DNA from: Opitutia bacterium
GTDB lineage: Bacteria; Verrucomicrobiota; Verrucomicrobiia; Opitutales; Opitutaceae
Direction of reading: 5' to 3'
Assembly (NCBI GenBank): GCA_947474365.1
Contig: CANJIU010000052.1
Coordinates: 1 to 63,115 of the forward strand
Length of the DNA: 63,115 bases
Positions 55,813 through 63,115 of this stretch are shown here, one piece after another (the stretch's first letter is position 1; every line of letters starts with the position of its first letter). Both the position numbers and the translations under genes were made by a program. The notes below the pieces were generated by a model. The model saw only the letters and a program-made list of their open reading frames with translations. It did no database searches and was not told the DNA's origin.

Positions 55813-57732
55813 TCACATTTTCGGCAGCGGAAAACCGAGCCCACCGGGCAGACTGCCTGCTCCGAGAGGACCGCCACCGCCTGCGACCTGACCGGGGTTG
55901 GCGGCCGGGCCAGCGCCGGGGGCGGCCGCGGACGCGGCGCCGGGAGGACGTGCGGTCGCGGCCACCTTCAGCAGATTTTGGGCGTTGTCGATTTGCTCGG
56001 CGTCGAAGAATCCGTGGAGCTGGCGGATACGCGTCGGGTGGCGCATCTTGCGCAGCGCCTTCGCCTCAATTTGGCGGATACGCTCGCGGGTGACCTTGAA
56101 TTGCTTGCCGACCTCCTCGAGCGTCCGGCTGTAACCGTCGACCAGACCGAAGCGCAGCGACAACACTCGGCGCTCGCGCTCCGTGAGCGTGTCGAGCACG
56201 TCGATGATCTTCTCGCGGAGCAGCGAGTACGCGGTCATGTCGTAGGGATTCTCCGCGGACTTGTCCTCGATGAAATCGCCGAAGCTCGTGTCGTCACCGT
56301 CGCCGACGGGCGACTGCAGCGAGATGGGCTGCTGGGCCATCTTCATGATCTGCTGTACACGCTCGACCGGCAGGTTCATCTCGTCCGCCACTTCCTCCGG
56401 CGTCGGCTCGTGGCCGTATTCCTGCAGGAGCTGCTTCTGCACCTGCATGACCTTGTTCAGGGTCTCGATCATGTGCACCGGAATGCGGATGGTGCGGGCC
56501 TGATCGGCAATGGAGCGGGTGATGGCCTGGCGAATCCACCACGTCGCGTAGGTGGAAAACTTATACCCGCGCCGGTACTCGAATTTCTCGACCGCCTTCA
56601 TCAGGCCCATGTTGCCTTCCTGGATCAGGTCGAGAAACGAGAGGCCGCGGTTGGTGTACTTCTTCGCGATGGAAATCACCAGGCGCAGATTCGCCTCCAC
56701 CATCTCGGTCTTGGCCTTGTGGGCCTCGCGGACGTGGATCATCGTCTGATTGACGACGGCTTGCAGTTCGGCCGGACCGATGCGCTGCTGCGCCTCGATT
56801 TGCTTGAGGCGGACGTGCACCGCCTTGGTGTCGATCGCGGCGTCCTTCTTCGTCTTCGGGTGCTTGGCGCGATCGAGCTGTTGGTTGAGGGTGTCGATTT
56901 CCTCCAGCGTCGGGCGCAGTTGCTCAAGATATTCCTCGTAGACCTTGAGCTTGAAATAGAACTTGCCGAAGAACGAACGCAGCACGTTCTCGCGTTTCCG
57001 GAACTTGGCGTGGACCTTCTTCTTTTCCGCCTCCCCCTTCGCCCTGAGATACTCGTCCCAGGCCTCGGCGACCCCGGACTCGGAATTCTGGGTGTTCTCG
57101 ACGAGCTTTTGCAGGCCCTTGAAATAGGCCTCGCGCGACTCGATCTTCTTGTCGATGACGACGCGGTCGAAACGCTCCTCGCGGTTGAGGAGCTTCGCGC
57201 CGAGTCCGCCAATGTAGCCGCCGATGACCGCTGCTTGGAAGAGCGCCTCCTGCGCCTTGAGTTCCGCCGTTTCGATCCGCTTGGAAATTTCCACTTCCTG
57301 CTCGCGCGTCAGCAACGGGACCTGACCCATCTGCTTGAGGTACATCCGGACCGGGTCGTCGAGGATGTCGTTTTGCGAGGTGCGAGACTCTTCCTCCTCC
57401 GCCTCCTCCATCCGCTGCTTATAGTCCTCGACCTGGTCTGGCTCGAGGATCTCGATTTCGAGATTCTGCAGAATCGAGAGGACGTTGTCGATTTCCTCCT
57501 GGTTCTCGACCGACTCGGGCAGCGCCTCGTTGATGTCGTCGAACGTGAGGTAGCCCTGCTCCTTCGAGAGACGGATCAGGTGACGGATCTTGTCGTTGAT
57601 CCCGCCGGCCGGAATATTTTCGGCTCCGGCGACCGCGCCTTCGGTGGTCGCGGGCGTGGTTTTGGCGAGGACGGCCTCGACGGCTTCAGACTGGGCGGAA
57701 TCGGCGGATGCGGACTTGGACTTGCGCGGCAT
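55813..57732 (-). CDS. rpoD: RNA polymerase primary sigma factor (sigma-70)
   Basis: 639 residues from the ATG at 57732; a TTG 48 bases upstream overlaps the dnaG stop and is less likely. Region 1.1 at the start, a large non-conserved insert between 1.2 and 2.1, then region 2 (VEKFEYRRGYKFSTYATWWI), region 3 and region 4 (LEEVGKQFKVTRERIRQIEAKAL). The C-terminus has an added Ala/Gly/Pro-rich tail of about 45 residues after the last helix, unusual for RpoD. It sits 44 bases after dnaG, the conserved macromolecular-synthesis order without rpsU. Confidence 0.97.
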   Translation of the reverse strand: MPRKSKSASADSAQSEAVEAVLAKTTPATTEGAVAGAENIPAGGINDKIRHLIRLSKEQGYLTFDDINEALPESVENQEEIDNVLSILQNLEIEILEPDQVEDYKQRMEEAEEEESRTSQNDILDDPVRMYLKQMGQVPLLTREQEVEISKRIETAELKAQEALFQAAVIGGYIGGLGAKLLNREERFDRVVIDKKIESREAYFKGLQKLVENTQNSESGVAEAWDEYLRAKGEAEKKKVHAKFRKRENVLRSFFGKFYFKLKVYEEYLEQLRPTLEEIDTLNQQLDRAKHPKTKKDAAIDTKAVHVRLKQIEAQQRIGPAELQAVVNQTMIHVREAHKAKTEMVEANLRLVISIAKKYTNRGLSFLDLIQEGNMGLMKAVEKFEYRRGYKFSTYATWWIRQAITRSIADQARTIRIPVHMIETLNKVMQVQKQLLQEYGHEPTPEEVADEMNLPVERVQQIMKMAQQPISLQSPVGDGDDTSFGDFIEDKSAENPYDMTAYSLLREKIIDVLDTLTERERRVLSLRFGLVDGYSRTLEEVGKQFKVTRERIRQIEAKALRKMRHPTRIRQLHGFFDAEQIDNAQNLLKVAATARPPGAASAAAPGAGPAANPGQVAGGGGPLGAGSLPGGLGFPLPKM

Positions 57733-57776
57733 GGGAAAGGAGTGAACGACCGAGCGAACGTCGAACGTGGCAATGG

Positions 57777-59657
57777 TCAAACCGCCGCGGTCAAAATGAG
57801 CGGTGTGCGGAGCTGGCGTTGCAGTTCTGAACGTTCTTTCAACAGAGAAATTGGGTCAGAATCACTGTCCGCATGGGGGTTGGCCAAAGCAAGTTCTATT
57901 TGCCGGAGCCGGGGCTCGAGCGCCCGGGCCCGAAGCAACTTCAACCCCTCTTGGGCCACCTTGAGCGGGTCCTCGATCGTCGGCGCCTCAAACACCAGAT
58001 TCGCCACCAATGTGCGTTCATCCGGCGTTTCCAGTAGGCCGTCGAGGTGGGCGCGCCCCGGCCAGGCGTCGTGCTCGAACTCTCCGAGGAAGCGATTGAG
58101 CAGCCGTCCGGCGGTGTGATTCGGGTCGACCCAGTTGGCGTCGGGAGGGAGGGCGTGACTGAGGGGTTTCCCCAGTGATTCGAAGTGGAGGAGCAGCAGC
58201 AGCAAATGCCGCTCGGGTGTCTGGGCCGTTTCTTCCGCCTTTCCAGGGGCGGGCTCTTCCGGCGGGGGAGAGGACGAGGGGCGGGCTGCGGCCTGCCGGC
58301 TCTGGCGGGCGGCAAAGGCCGTGTACTCCTTTTCGACACTCTTCGGCTCGAGCCAGAGAAATCGGGCCGCCTCGCGAATGAGCTGGGTACGCACGGCATC
58401 GCTTTCGCTGACGGCGAGAATTTCGACGACATTTTGGGCTGCCCGGGCCCGCTGTTCCGCGGTCGCGGTCGCGGCGTCGGGCAGGAAAGCGCGGCTGGCG
58501 AACGCCATCGCGCTTTGCGCATCGCGCCGCACGTCGTCGTAACCGGCCATTCCCCGCTCAAGAAAGAGCAGGTCGGGATCGAGCTTCTGCTCGCCCGCCA
58601 GGGTGAGAAAACGCACTTCGAGCCCTGCCTTGAGCGCCATCGGCAGGAAGCGCAGGGCGGCCTTTTGCCCCGCTCCGTCGCTGTCGAAAAAACATTCCAC
58701 CTGGGCGCAGTAACGCCGCAGCAGCACGAGCTGGCCTTCGGTAATCGAGGTGCCCTGCGGGGCGATCGCGGTCTTGAGCCCGACGCTCCAGCAGCGCATC
58801 GCATCGAGCTGACCCTCCACGAGGACAAAGGGTTTTCCGTCGCCGACCGCGGAGCGCGCCCGGTCGAGGTTGAACAGCAGGTTGCCCTTGGTGAAGATAG
58901 GCGTCTCGGGCGAGTTGACGTATTTGGCTTCACGCGCCGGGTCGTCCTGGGGCGTGAGATCGGTCTGCCGGGCGGTGAACGCCACCACCCGGCCTTGATG
59001 GTCGCGGATGGGAATCATCAGCCTCCCGCGGAAGCGCGGTCGCATCGCGCCGAGGGTGATTTGGGCATTGTCGTAGATGAAAAACAAACCGCAGCGCCGG
59101 AGCGCCTCCTCCGAATATTTGCGCCGCAGCAGAAATTCTCCCAGGCCGCTGCCCGCTTCGTCGGCCGCGCCAATCTTGTACTCATCGGCGAGGTCCATCG
59201 GGAAACGCCGCTTTTCGGTCCAGAGTGCCCGCATGAAGTCGCCGGTCGAATCCCGACCCTTGAACGCCTGATAAAAATGATCCGCCGCCGCGTCGTGCAG
59301 ATCGAAAATTTCCTGCCGCAACGAGCGCTCCGCCGTGCTCGGCCCACCCGTGCCCTCCTCGTATTCAATTACCACGCCGAACCGTTTTCCCAGTGCCTCG
59401 ACCGCCTCGCTGAAGTTGAGCAGTTCCGTTTCGCGTACGAACGTGATCGCGTCGCCCGCCTTGCCGCAGCCGAAACATTTGTAGAAGCCCTTGTCGGGAT
59501 CGACGTGGAACGACGGTGATTTCTCGTTGTGAAATGGGCACAGGCCCTTGAGCCGCGCACCCCCGGCCTTGCGCAGGGTCACGACACGCGAAACCACATC
59601 GGCGAGATTCACGCGCAATTTGAGGTCGCGCACGCAGGTGGGCTTGATGACGGGCAT
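57777..59657 (-). CDS. dnaG: DNA primase DnaG
   Basis: 626 residues from the ATG at 59657. CHC2 zinc finger with C40, H43, C61 and C64, the RNA polymerase domain, TOPRIM with VLVEGQLDAM and FFDSDGAGQKAALRF, and a C-terminal helicase-interaction domain with low-complexity Pro/Ser/Glu sequence before it. It makes primers for lagging-strand synthesis. It is first of the dnaG-rpoD unit. The upstream 160 bases up to the DUF362 gene contain a small CGACGA/TCGTCG hairpin at 59759-59775. Confidence 0.96.
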   Translation of the reverse strand: MPVIKPTCVRDLKLRVNLADVVSRVVTLRKAGGARLKGLCPFHNEKSPSFHVDPDKGFYKCFGCGKAGDAITFVRETELLNFSEAVEALGKRFGVVIEYEEGTGGPSTAERSLRQEIFDLHDAAADHFYQAFKGRDSTGDFMRALWTEKRRFPMDLADEYKIGAADEAGSGLGEFLLRRKYSEEALRRCGLFFIYDNAQITLGAMRPRFRGRLMIPIRDHQGRVVAFTARQTDLTPQDDPAREAKYVNSPETPIFTKGNLLFNLDRARSAVGDGKPFVLVEGQLDAMRCWSVGLKTAIAPQGTSITEGQLVLLRRYCAQVECFFDSDGAGQKAALRFLPMALKAGLEVRFLTLAGEQKLDPDLLFLERGMAGYDDVRRDAQSAMAFASRAFLPDAATATAEQRARAAQNVVEILAVSESDAVRTQLIREAARFLWLEPKSVEKEYTAFAARQSRQAAARPSSSPPPEEPAPGKAEETAQTPERHLLLLLLHFESLGKPLSHALPPDANWVDPNHTAGRLLNRFLGEFEHDAWPGRAHLDGLLETPDERTLVANLVFEAPTIEDPLKVAQEGLKLLRARALEPRLRQIELALANPHADSDSDPISLLKERSELQRQLRTPLILTAAV

Positions 59658-59817
59658 GTCGTGGCAGATGGGGCCGAGGCCCACAATGTTCGATGAACGA
59701 AGAATGCACTTTCAACTGACGCACCCGGCTGTCAAGTTTCGCGCCCTTGGCGACTCTCCGACGAAAAAATCGTCGATGTGGGGGAAACTTCACGCGTCGC
59801 CGCACGACACACCACTC

Positions 59818-60897
59818 ATGCGCTTGCTCACCGTTTCGCTCCTCGCCCTGGCGACTTTTGCCGCGTCCGCCCGCGCCGCCACCCCGGCCCCGGCCACGCC
59901 GGCACCGGTCACCCCGGCGCCGTTCTCCCCTGGAGCCAAGGCAGTGACCGCGGTCGAGCCGGTGTGGGAGACACGCCTTTCCGGCTTCGATGAGGCGACC
60001 TACGAGCGCCAGGTGGAAAAGATGGTCTCGACCTTCGAACAGGCGACGGGAAAGAAACTGGTCCCGGGACCGAAGAAAAAAGTTGGCCTGAAGATCTATG
60101 CCGACTCGGGCCCGGGACTCGCCACACCCGTGCCGCTCGTCAAGGGCGTCATCAACGCGCTCAAGCGCCGCGGCTTTGAACACTCCAACATCTTCCTCGT
60201 CGGACTCAACGCGCTCCGCCTGCGCATGACCGGGTATCTTCCGTCGCTCGTGTCGGGCCAGACGCCCTTTTTCGGCAATCCCGTCTACGTGCTCGAGTCG
60301 GGGCGCTATTATGACCCGCTTTGGTTTTACGACTCCCCGCTGCCGCAGCGTTTCGATCCAATTTTTGCTGAGCAGCAGACGAAGGGCGTTCCCAACACCA
60401 CGACCAAGGACGAGGACCGCAAGAGCTTCCTCGCGACTCCGCTCTTTCTCGACGCGGACTTCTGGATCAACCTCCCGGTCTATTCCGATCACCCGACGCT
60501 CGGGATTAACGGTGCATTGGTGAACGCGACCCTCTGGAACGCCTCGAACACGGCGCGCTTCTTCCGTTCTCCCGCCAACGCCCCCGCCGCGGTGGCCGAA
60601 ATGAGCGCCATTCCCGAATTGCGCCAGACCTGGATGTTCACGATCACGAGCCTTGAGCACTATCAGTTCATCGGCGGCCCGTTCTTCAACTCGCTCTATA
60701 CCCGCTCGGAACCCATCATATGGTTGAGCAACGACCCGGTGATGATGGATTCCCTGGCGCGCGATCGAATCAACGCCTTTCGGAAGAAGGAGGGCTTCGA
60801 GCCGGTCGACGAAGAGATCCGCACGCTGGAATTCGCCGAGACGCTTGGGGTCGGTTCGACCAAGACCAAGTTGGTAAAGATGATCCGGGTCGAGTGA
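59818..60897 (+). CDS. DUF362 domain protein, exported
   Basis: 359 residues from the ATG at 59818; earlier starts in frame lie in the dnaG region and give no signal peptide. Signal about 1-20 (ARAA), then a Pro/Ala-rich linker to residue 40. The DUF362 body starts with the GLKIYADSGPGLATPVPLVKGVINAL pattern and ends with LEFAETLGVG. DUF362 proteins are uncharacterised; many carry iron-sulfur clusters, but this one has no ferredoxin cysteines. It is divergent from dnaG and upstream of nuoA (63-base gap). Confidence 0.8.
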   Translation: MRLLTVSLLALATFAASARAATPAPATPAPVTPAPFSPGAKAVTAVEPVWETRLSGFDEATYERQVEKMVSTFEQATGKKLVPGPKKKVGLKIYADSGPGLATPVPLVKGVINALKRRGFEHSNIFLVGLNALRLRMTGYLPSLVSGQTPFFGNPVYVLESGRYYDPLWFYDSPLPQRFDPIFAEQQTKGVPNTTTKDEDRKSFLATPLFLDADFWINLPVYSDHPTLGINGALVNATLWNASNTARFFRSPANAPAAVAEMSAIPELRQTWMFTITSLEHYQFIGGPFFNSLYTRSEPIIWLSNDPVMMDSLARDRINAFRKKEGFEPVDEEIRTLEFAETLGVGSTKTKLVKMIRVE

Positions 60898-60960
60898 GGG
60901 GCGAACTTCCCTCTTGCGACCTCCCGGCCGGTCGGCCCAATTGATGCTCCGCTCTTCGCC

Positions 60961-61335
60961 ATGAATTCCGCCGCGTATCTTCCGTTTCTCATCCAGGCGT
61001 TTCTCGCCGCCCTCATCACGGGCGGGGTGATTGCCGCGAGCCACTTCTTTGGGCAGCGGTTCAAGGAGAACAAAATCAAGGACTCCGCCTACGAATGCGG
61101 CGTGGCCGGCGAAGGGCTGATCCACACGCGCTTCTCCGTGAAGTTCTACCTCACGGCGCTGCTCTTCATGCTCTTCGACCTGGAAGTGGTGATCCTGATC
61201 CCCTGGACGTTCATCTACCGGGAATTTCTCGCCAACCACATCGCAATTCTCGGCCCCATTCTGTTCTTCATCGGCGTGCTGGTCCTCGGCCTCGTCTACG
61301 AGGTGAAGAAGGGTGCGTTGCAGTGGGAGAAGTAA
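60961..61335 (+). CDS. nuoA: NADH-quinone oxidoreductase subunit A
   Basis: 124 residues with three membrane helices and the NuoA signatures: YECGV near residue 45 and FSVKFYLTALLFMLFDLEVV, including the conserved acidic residue of helix 2. It is a membrane-arm subunit of complex I. The usual nuoB-N genes do not follow; the next gene is the EIIA-DAC fusion. So the nuo operon is split here, or this is a second copy. Confidence 0.94.
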   Translation: MNSAAYLPFLIQAFLAALITGGVIAASHFFGQRFKENKIKDSAYECGVAGEGLIHTRFSVKFYLTALLFMLFDLEVVILIPWTFIYREFLANHIAILGPILFFIGVLVLGLVYEVKKGALQWEK

Positions 61336-61350
61336 CGGGGAGCTGAGCGT

Positions 61351-61369
61351 GGCCTTTTCGGTTAAGGCC
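61351..61369. terminator. Small hairpin after nuoA
   Basis: A 6-bp stem GGCCTT/AAGGCC with loop TTCGGTT lies 15 bases after the nuoA stop and 37 bases before the next start. There is no U-run, so it is a weak terminator candidate. Confidence 0.4.
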
Positions 61370-61406
61370 GCTTGCGCTCCGTCCTAGGCTCCAGACTTTT
61401 GCGTCC

Positions 61407-62750
61407 ATGCGTCTCGACAAAATCATCGCCCGCGGCCGGATCGTCGACCTGAAGAGCCTCGATTTGGAAGGCGCATTGCAGGAACTGCTCGGCGTTTGCG
61501 TCGAGAAGTTCACCGACCTGAAACCGGAGGCCTTGCTGAAGGGGCTCCTGGCGCGCGAGAGCACGATGACGACCTACCTCGGCTTCGGCGTCGCGCTGCC
61601 CCACGTCCGGATTAAGATGTCGCGCCGTTATGTCCTGGCGATCGGCCGCAGCCGCGTCGGCATCCGCCACGATGGCGCCCTGGCCGATGAGCGCGTCCAT
61701 CTGATCGTGATGCTGATCGCGGGCGAAAAGGCGCGGGACTACCTGCAGGTGCTGGCCTCGATCGCGCGGCAGGTGAAGGACAAGGAGCTGGTCGACAACC
61801 TCGTCAACGCGCCGGACCTCGACAGCCTGTACGAGCGGCTGGTCGGCGGCTTTGGCGGGCTGCGGGCGGTGGAGGCGCAGCAAAACCGCGTCAACCGGCT
61901 GATGTTTCGCGAGGCGGAGCGCGTGGCCCAGGGCGCGGCCTGCAGCGCCATCATGGTGTTTGGCGACACCTTCATCGGCGGCATCCAGCCCGGCGTACTT
62001 CGTTCGAAGCTGAAAACCATTCTCGTCACCCGCACGGCGCTCGAGGTCAGCGATGACCAGCGCGAGTTCAGCGAGACGATCCAGGTGCGCTCGTTCTCCA
62101 ATGCCCGGCTCGCGCAGCTGCGCAGCGGCATGCTCGTGGCCCTCACCCGCGGCATCGTCACCTTCAACGACCGCATCTGCTGCGTCGGCGGCATCACCGC
62201 GAGCAACCAGTTCGACACGCTCGTGGTCGTCGACATCGAGAAGGAGTTCCAGACCCTGCTCACCGGTTCGACCGCCGACCTGCTCCCTGCGGACGTGAAG
62301 CCCGAGGTGCTGGAGCGCGTGATCGCCGTGGCCACGGAGCTGGCGGTCGAGGGCCGCGAGGGCCGGCCGGTCGGCTGCCTCTTTGTCGTCGGCGACAACG
62401 AGCGGGTCGGCTCGATGTCGAAGCCGCTCGTGTTGAATCCATTTTACGGTTACAAGGAGGAGGAACGCAACATCCTCAACCCGTTCATGGACGAGACGGT
62501 GAAGGAGTTTTCCTCGATTGACGGCGCGTTCATCATCCGCGGCGACGGGGTGGTGGAGTCGGCGGGCAGCCTGATCCAGGCGACCGACAGCACCCATGAG
62601 CTCCCCAGCGGGCTCGGCAGCCGGCACGCCGCGGCTGCGGCGATCAGCGTGACGACGAACTGCATTTCGATCGTGGTCTCGTCGAGCACGGGCCAGGTCA
62701 CGCTCTTCCGCCGCGGTGTCATGTTGCCTCTGACGGAAAAACGGCGGTAG
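61407..62750 (+). CDS. Predicted diadenylate cyclase fused to a PTS EIIA-type domain
   Basis: 447 residues in three parts. Residues 5-145 look like a PTS EIIA domain of the fructose/nitrogen type, with phospho-acceptor H66 in the GVALPHVR segment. Residues 155-290 resemble a pyruvate-kinase C-terminal-like alpha/beta domain, as in archaeal DacZ. Residues 300-447 are a DisA_N/DAC domain: GREGRPVGCLFVVGD, LNPFYGY, IDGAFIIRGDG (the DGA motif, D372-A374) and GSRHAAAAA (R406, H407). The canonical RHR motif is RHA here. It should make c-di-AMP from two ATP, perhaps controlled by PTS phosphorylation. No membrane helix is seen. Confidence 0.85.
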   Translation: MRLDKIIARGRIVDLKSLDLEGALQELLGVCVEKFTDLKPEALLKGLLARESTMTTYLGFGVALPHVRIKMSRRYVLAIGRSRVGIRHDGALADERVHLIVMLIAGEKARDYLQVLASIARQVKDKELVDNLVNAPDLDSLYERLVGGFGGLRAVEAQQNRVNRLMFREAERVAQGAACSAIMVFGDTFIGGIQPGVLRSKLKTILVTRTALEVSDDQREFSETIQVRSFSNARLAQLRSGMLVALTRGIVTFNDRICCVGGITASNQFDTLVVVDIEKEFQTLLTGSTADLLPADVKPEVLERVIAVATELAVEGREGRPVGCLFVVGDNERVGSMSKPLVLNPFYGYKEEERNILNPFMDETVKEFSSIDGAFIIRGDGVVESAGSLIQATDSTHELPSGLGSRHAAAAAISVTTNCISIVVSSSTGQVTLFRRGVMLPLTEKRR

Positions 62751-62968
62751 GCGAGGGGACGCCGGGAGCCGATGATCTTGACTCTCCCCGTCAATCCGAA
62801 CGTCGCCGTCGCCATGGCGCTGGTCGGTCCCACCCGGTAACCGTCCCGTCGTTCGCCGGCTCCTGCCCGAATCGTCATCGAAGCGGCACCAGGTGAGCAC
62901 CCCGTAAATCGGCCGATGCTCGGCCTGGGAAGTTCAGCCACCATCAACCTCGGAGAGCACTCCCATGG
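62751..62968. other. Intergenic sequence before the right terminal repeat
   Basis: About 220 bases with short open frames only on the minus strand, overlapping the tail of the DAC gene. No gene, RNA or terminator recognised. Confidence 0.4.
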
Positions 62969-63114
62969 CTAGCAGCCCGTCGGACTTGGAAAATCAGGCT
63001 TGGGGGTGATTTTCCAAAATTTTTCCGGCGACGGGAGGCCCAACTCTGACGGGCTGCTGAGCGCCGTGCGGAGCACGGCGGGAGGGACGGGTTTTTGTCG
63101 TATATTTGCGTTGG
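62969..63114. repeat. Terminal repeat, right copy
   Basis: Exact reverse complement of 1-146. The 11-bp inverted repeats lie at 62971-62981 and 63048-63058. The inner flank differs completely from that of the left copy, so the two copies are separate insertions of one family, facing away from each other at the contig ends. Confidence 0.9.
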
Positions 63115-63115
63115 A

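Noticed and set aside
55978..58119. 713-codon open frame antisense to rpoD and dnaG
   Set aside because: Leu/Asp/Val-rich shadow frame opposite two conserved genes, no domain.
1..63115. CRISPR array, tRNA or rRNA genes
   Set aside because: No regularly spaced direct repeats, cloverleaf sequence or rRNA segment was seen in any intergenic region; a covariance-model search was not possible.

Overview
The window looks like a contig from a GC-rich member of the PVC superphylum, most likely an Opitutaceae-type verrucomicrobium. The reasons are: two large TonB-dependent receptors of the type with an N-terminal carboxypeptidase-regulatory-like domain, a DUF1592/DUF1552 gene pair, a long three-domain IspG like those of Chlamydiae and plants, weak or absent Shine-Dalgarno sequences, and many intergenic palindromes. 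This assignment is inference from gene content; there is no rRNA or tRNA in the window. The two ends are exact inverted copies of one 146-bp repeat, so the contig probably ends where assembly ran into a multicopy element.

Left part (1-20.3 kb): an orphan PIN-like toxin gene pressed against the terminal repeat, a gene-poor stretch, then mostly secreted or envelope proteins: a GH5 glycosidase, a beta-lactamase-fold serine hydrolase, an M28 aminopeptidase, the DUF1592/DUF1552 pair, a TonB receptor interrupted by an in-frame TAA, DUF5069, a Bax-inhibitor-1-like membrane protein, VanZ-like, a membrane TPR protein and ligA. Next comes a tight three-gene operon (20.5-24.8 kb) of an outer-membrane porin-like barrel, an amicyanin-like blue copper protein and a hybrid sensor histidine kinase.

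Middle part (24.8-46 kb): a hypothetical gene, dnaA with a DnaA box just upstream (possible origin region), then the isoprenoid/envelope cluster uppS-cdsA-dxr-rseP-ispG on the minus strand. After that come phhB, a second and intact TonB receptor, a heavily broken membrane glycosyltransferase-like gene, an acetyl-xylan-esterase-type hydrolase, a lipoprotein, an MTA-phosphorylase-family enzyme and the MoxR/DUF58/transglutaminase trio.

Right part (46-63 kb): the rod-shape operon mreB-mreC-mreD-mrdA, a membrane TPR gene with a TGA in place of a conserved Trp, a Kef-type antiporter with extra membrane and RCK_C parts, tatA, a lipoprotein, the dnaG-rpoD pair, a DUF362 protein, a lone nuoA, and a predicted diadenylate cyclase fused to an EIIA-type PTS domain.

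The items most worth following up are the EIIA-(PK_C-like)-DAC fusion, the porin/cupredoxin/kinase operon with a C10 tract before its first gene, and three envelope-related genes that are each almost intact but carry an in-frame stop.
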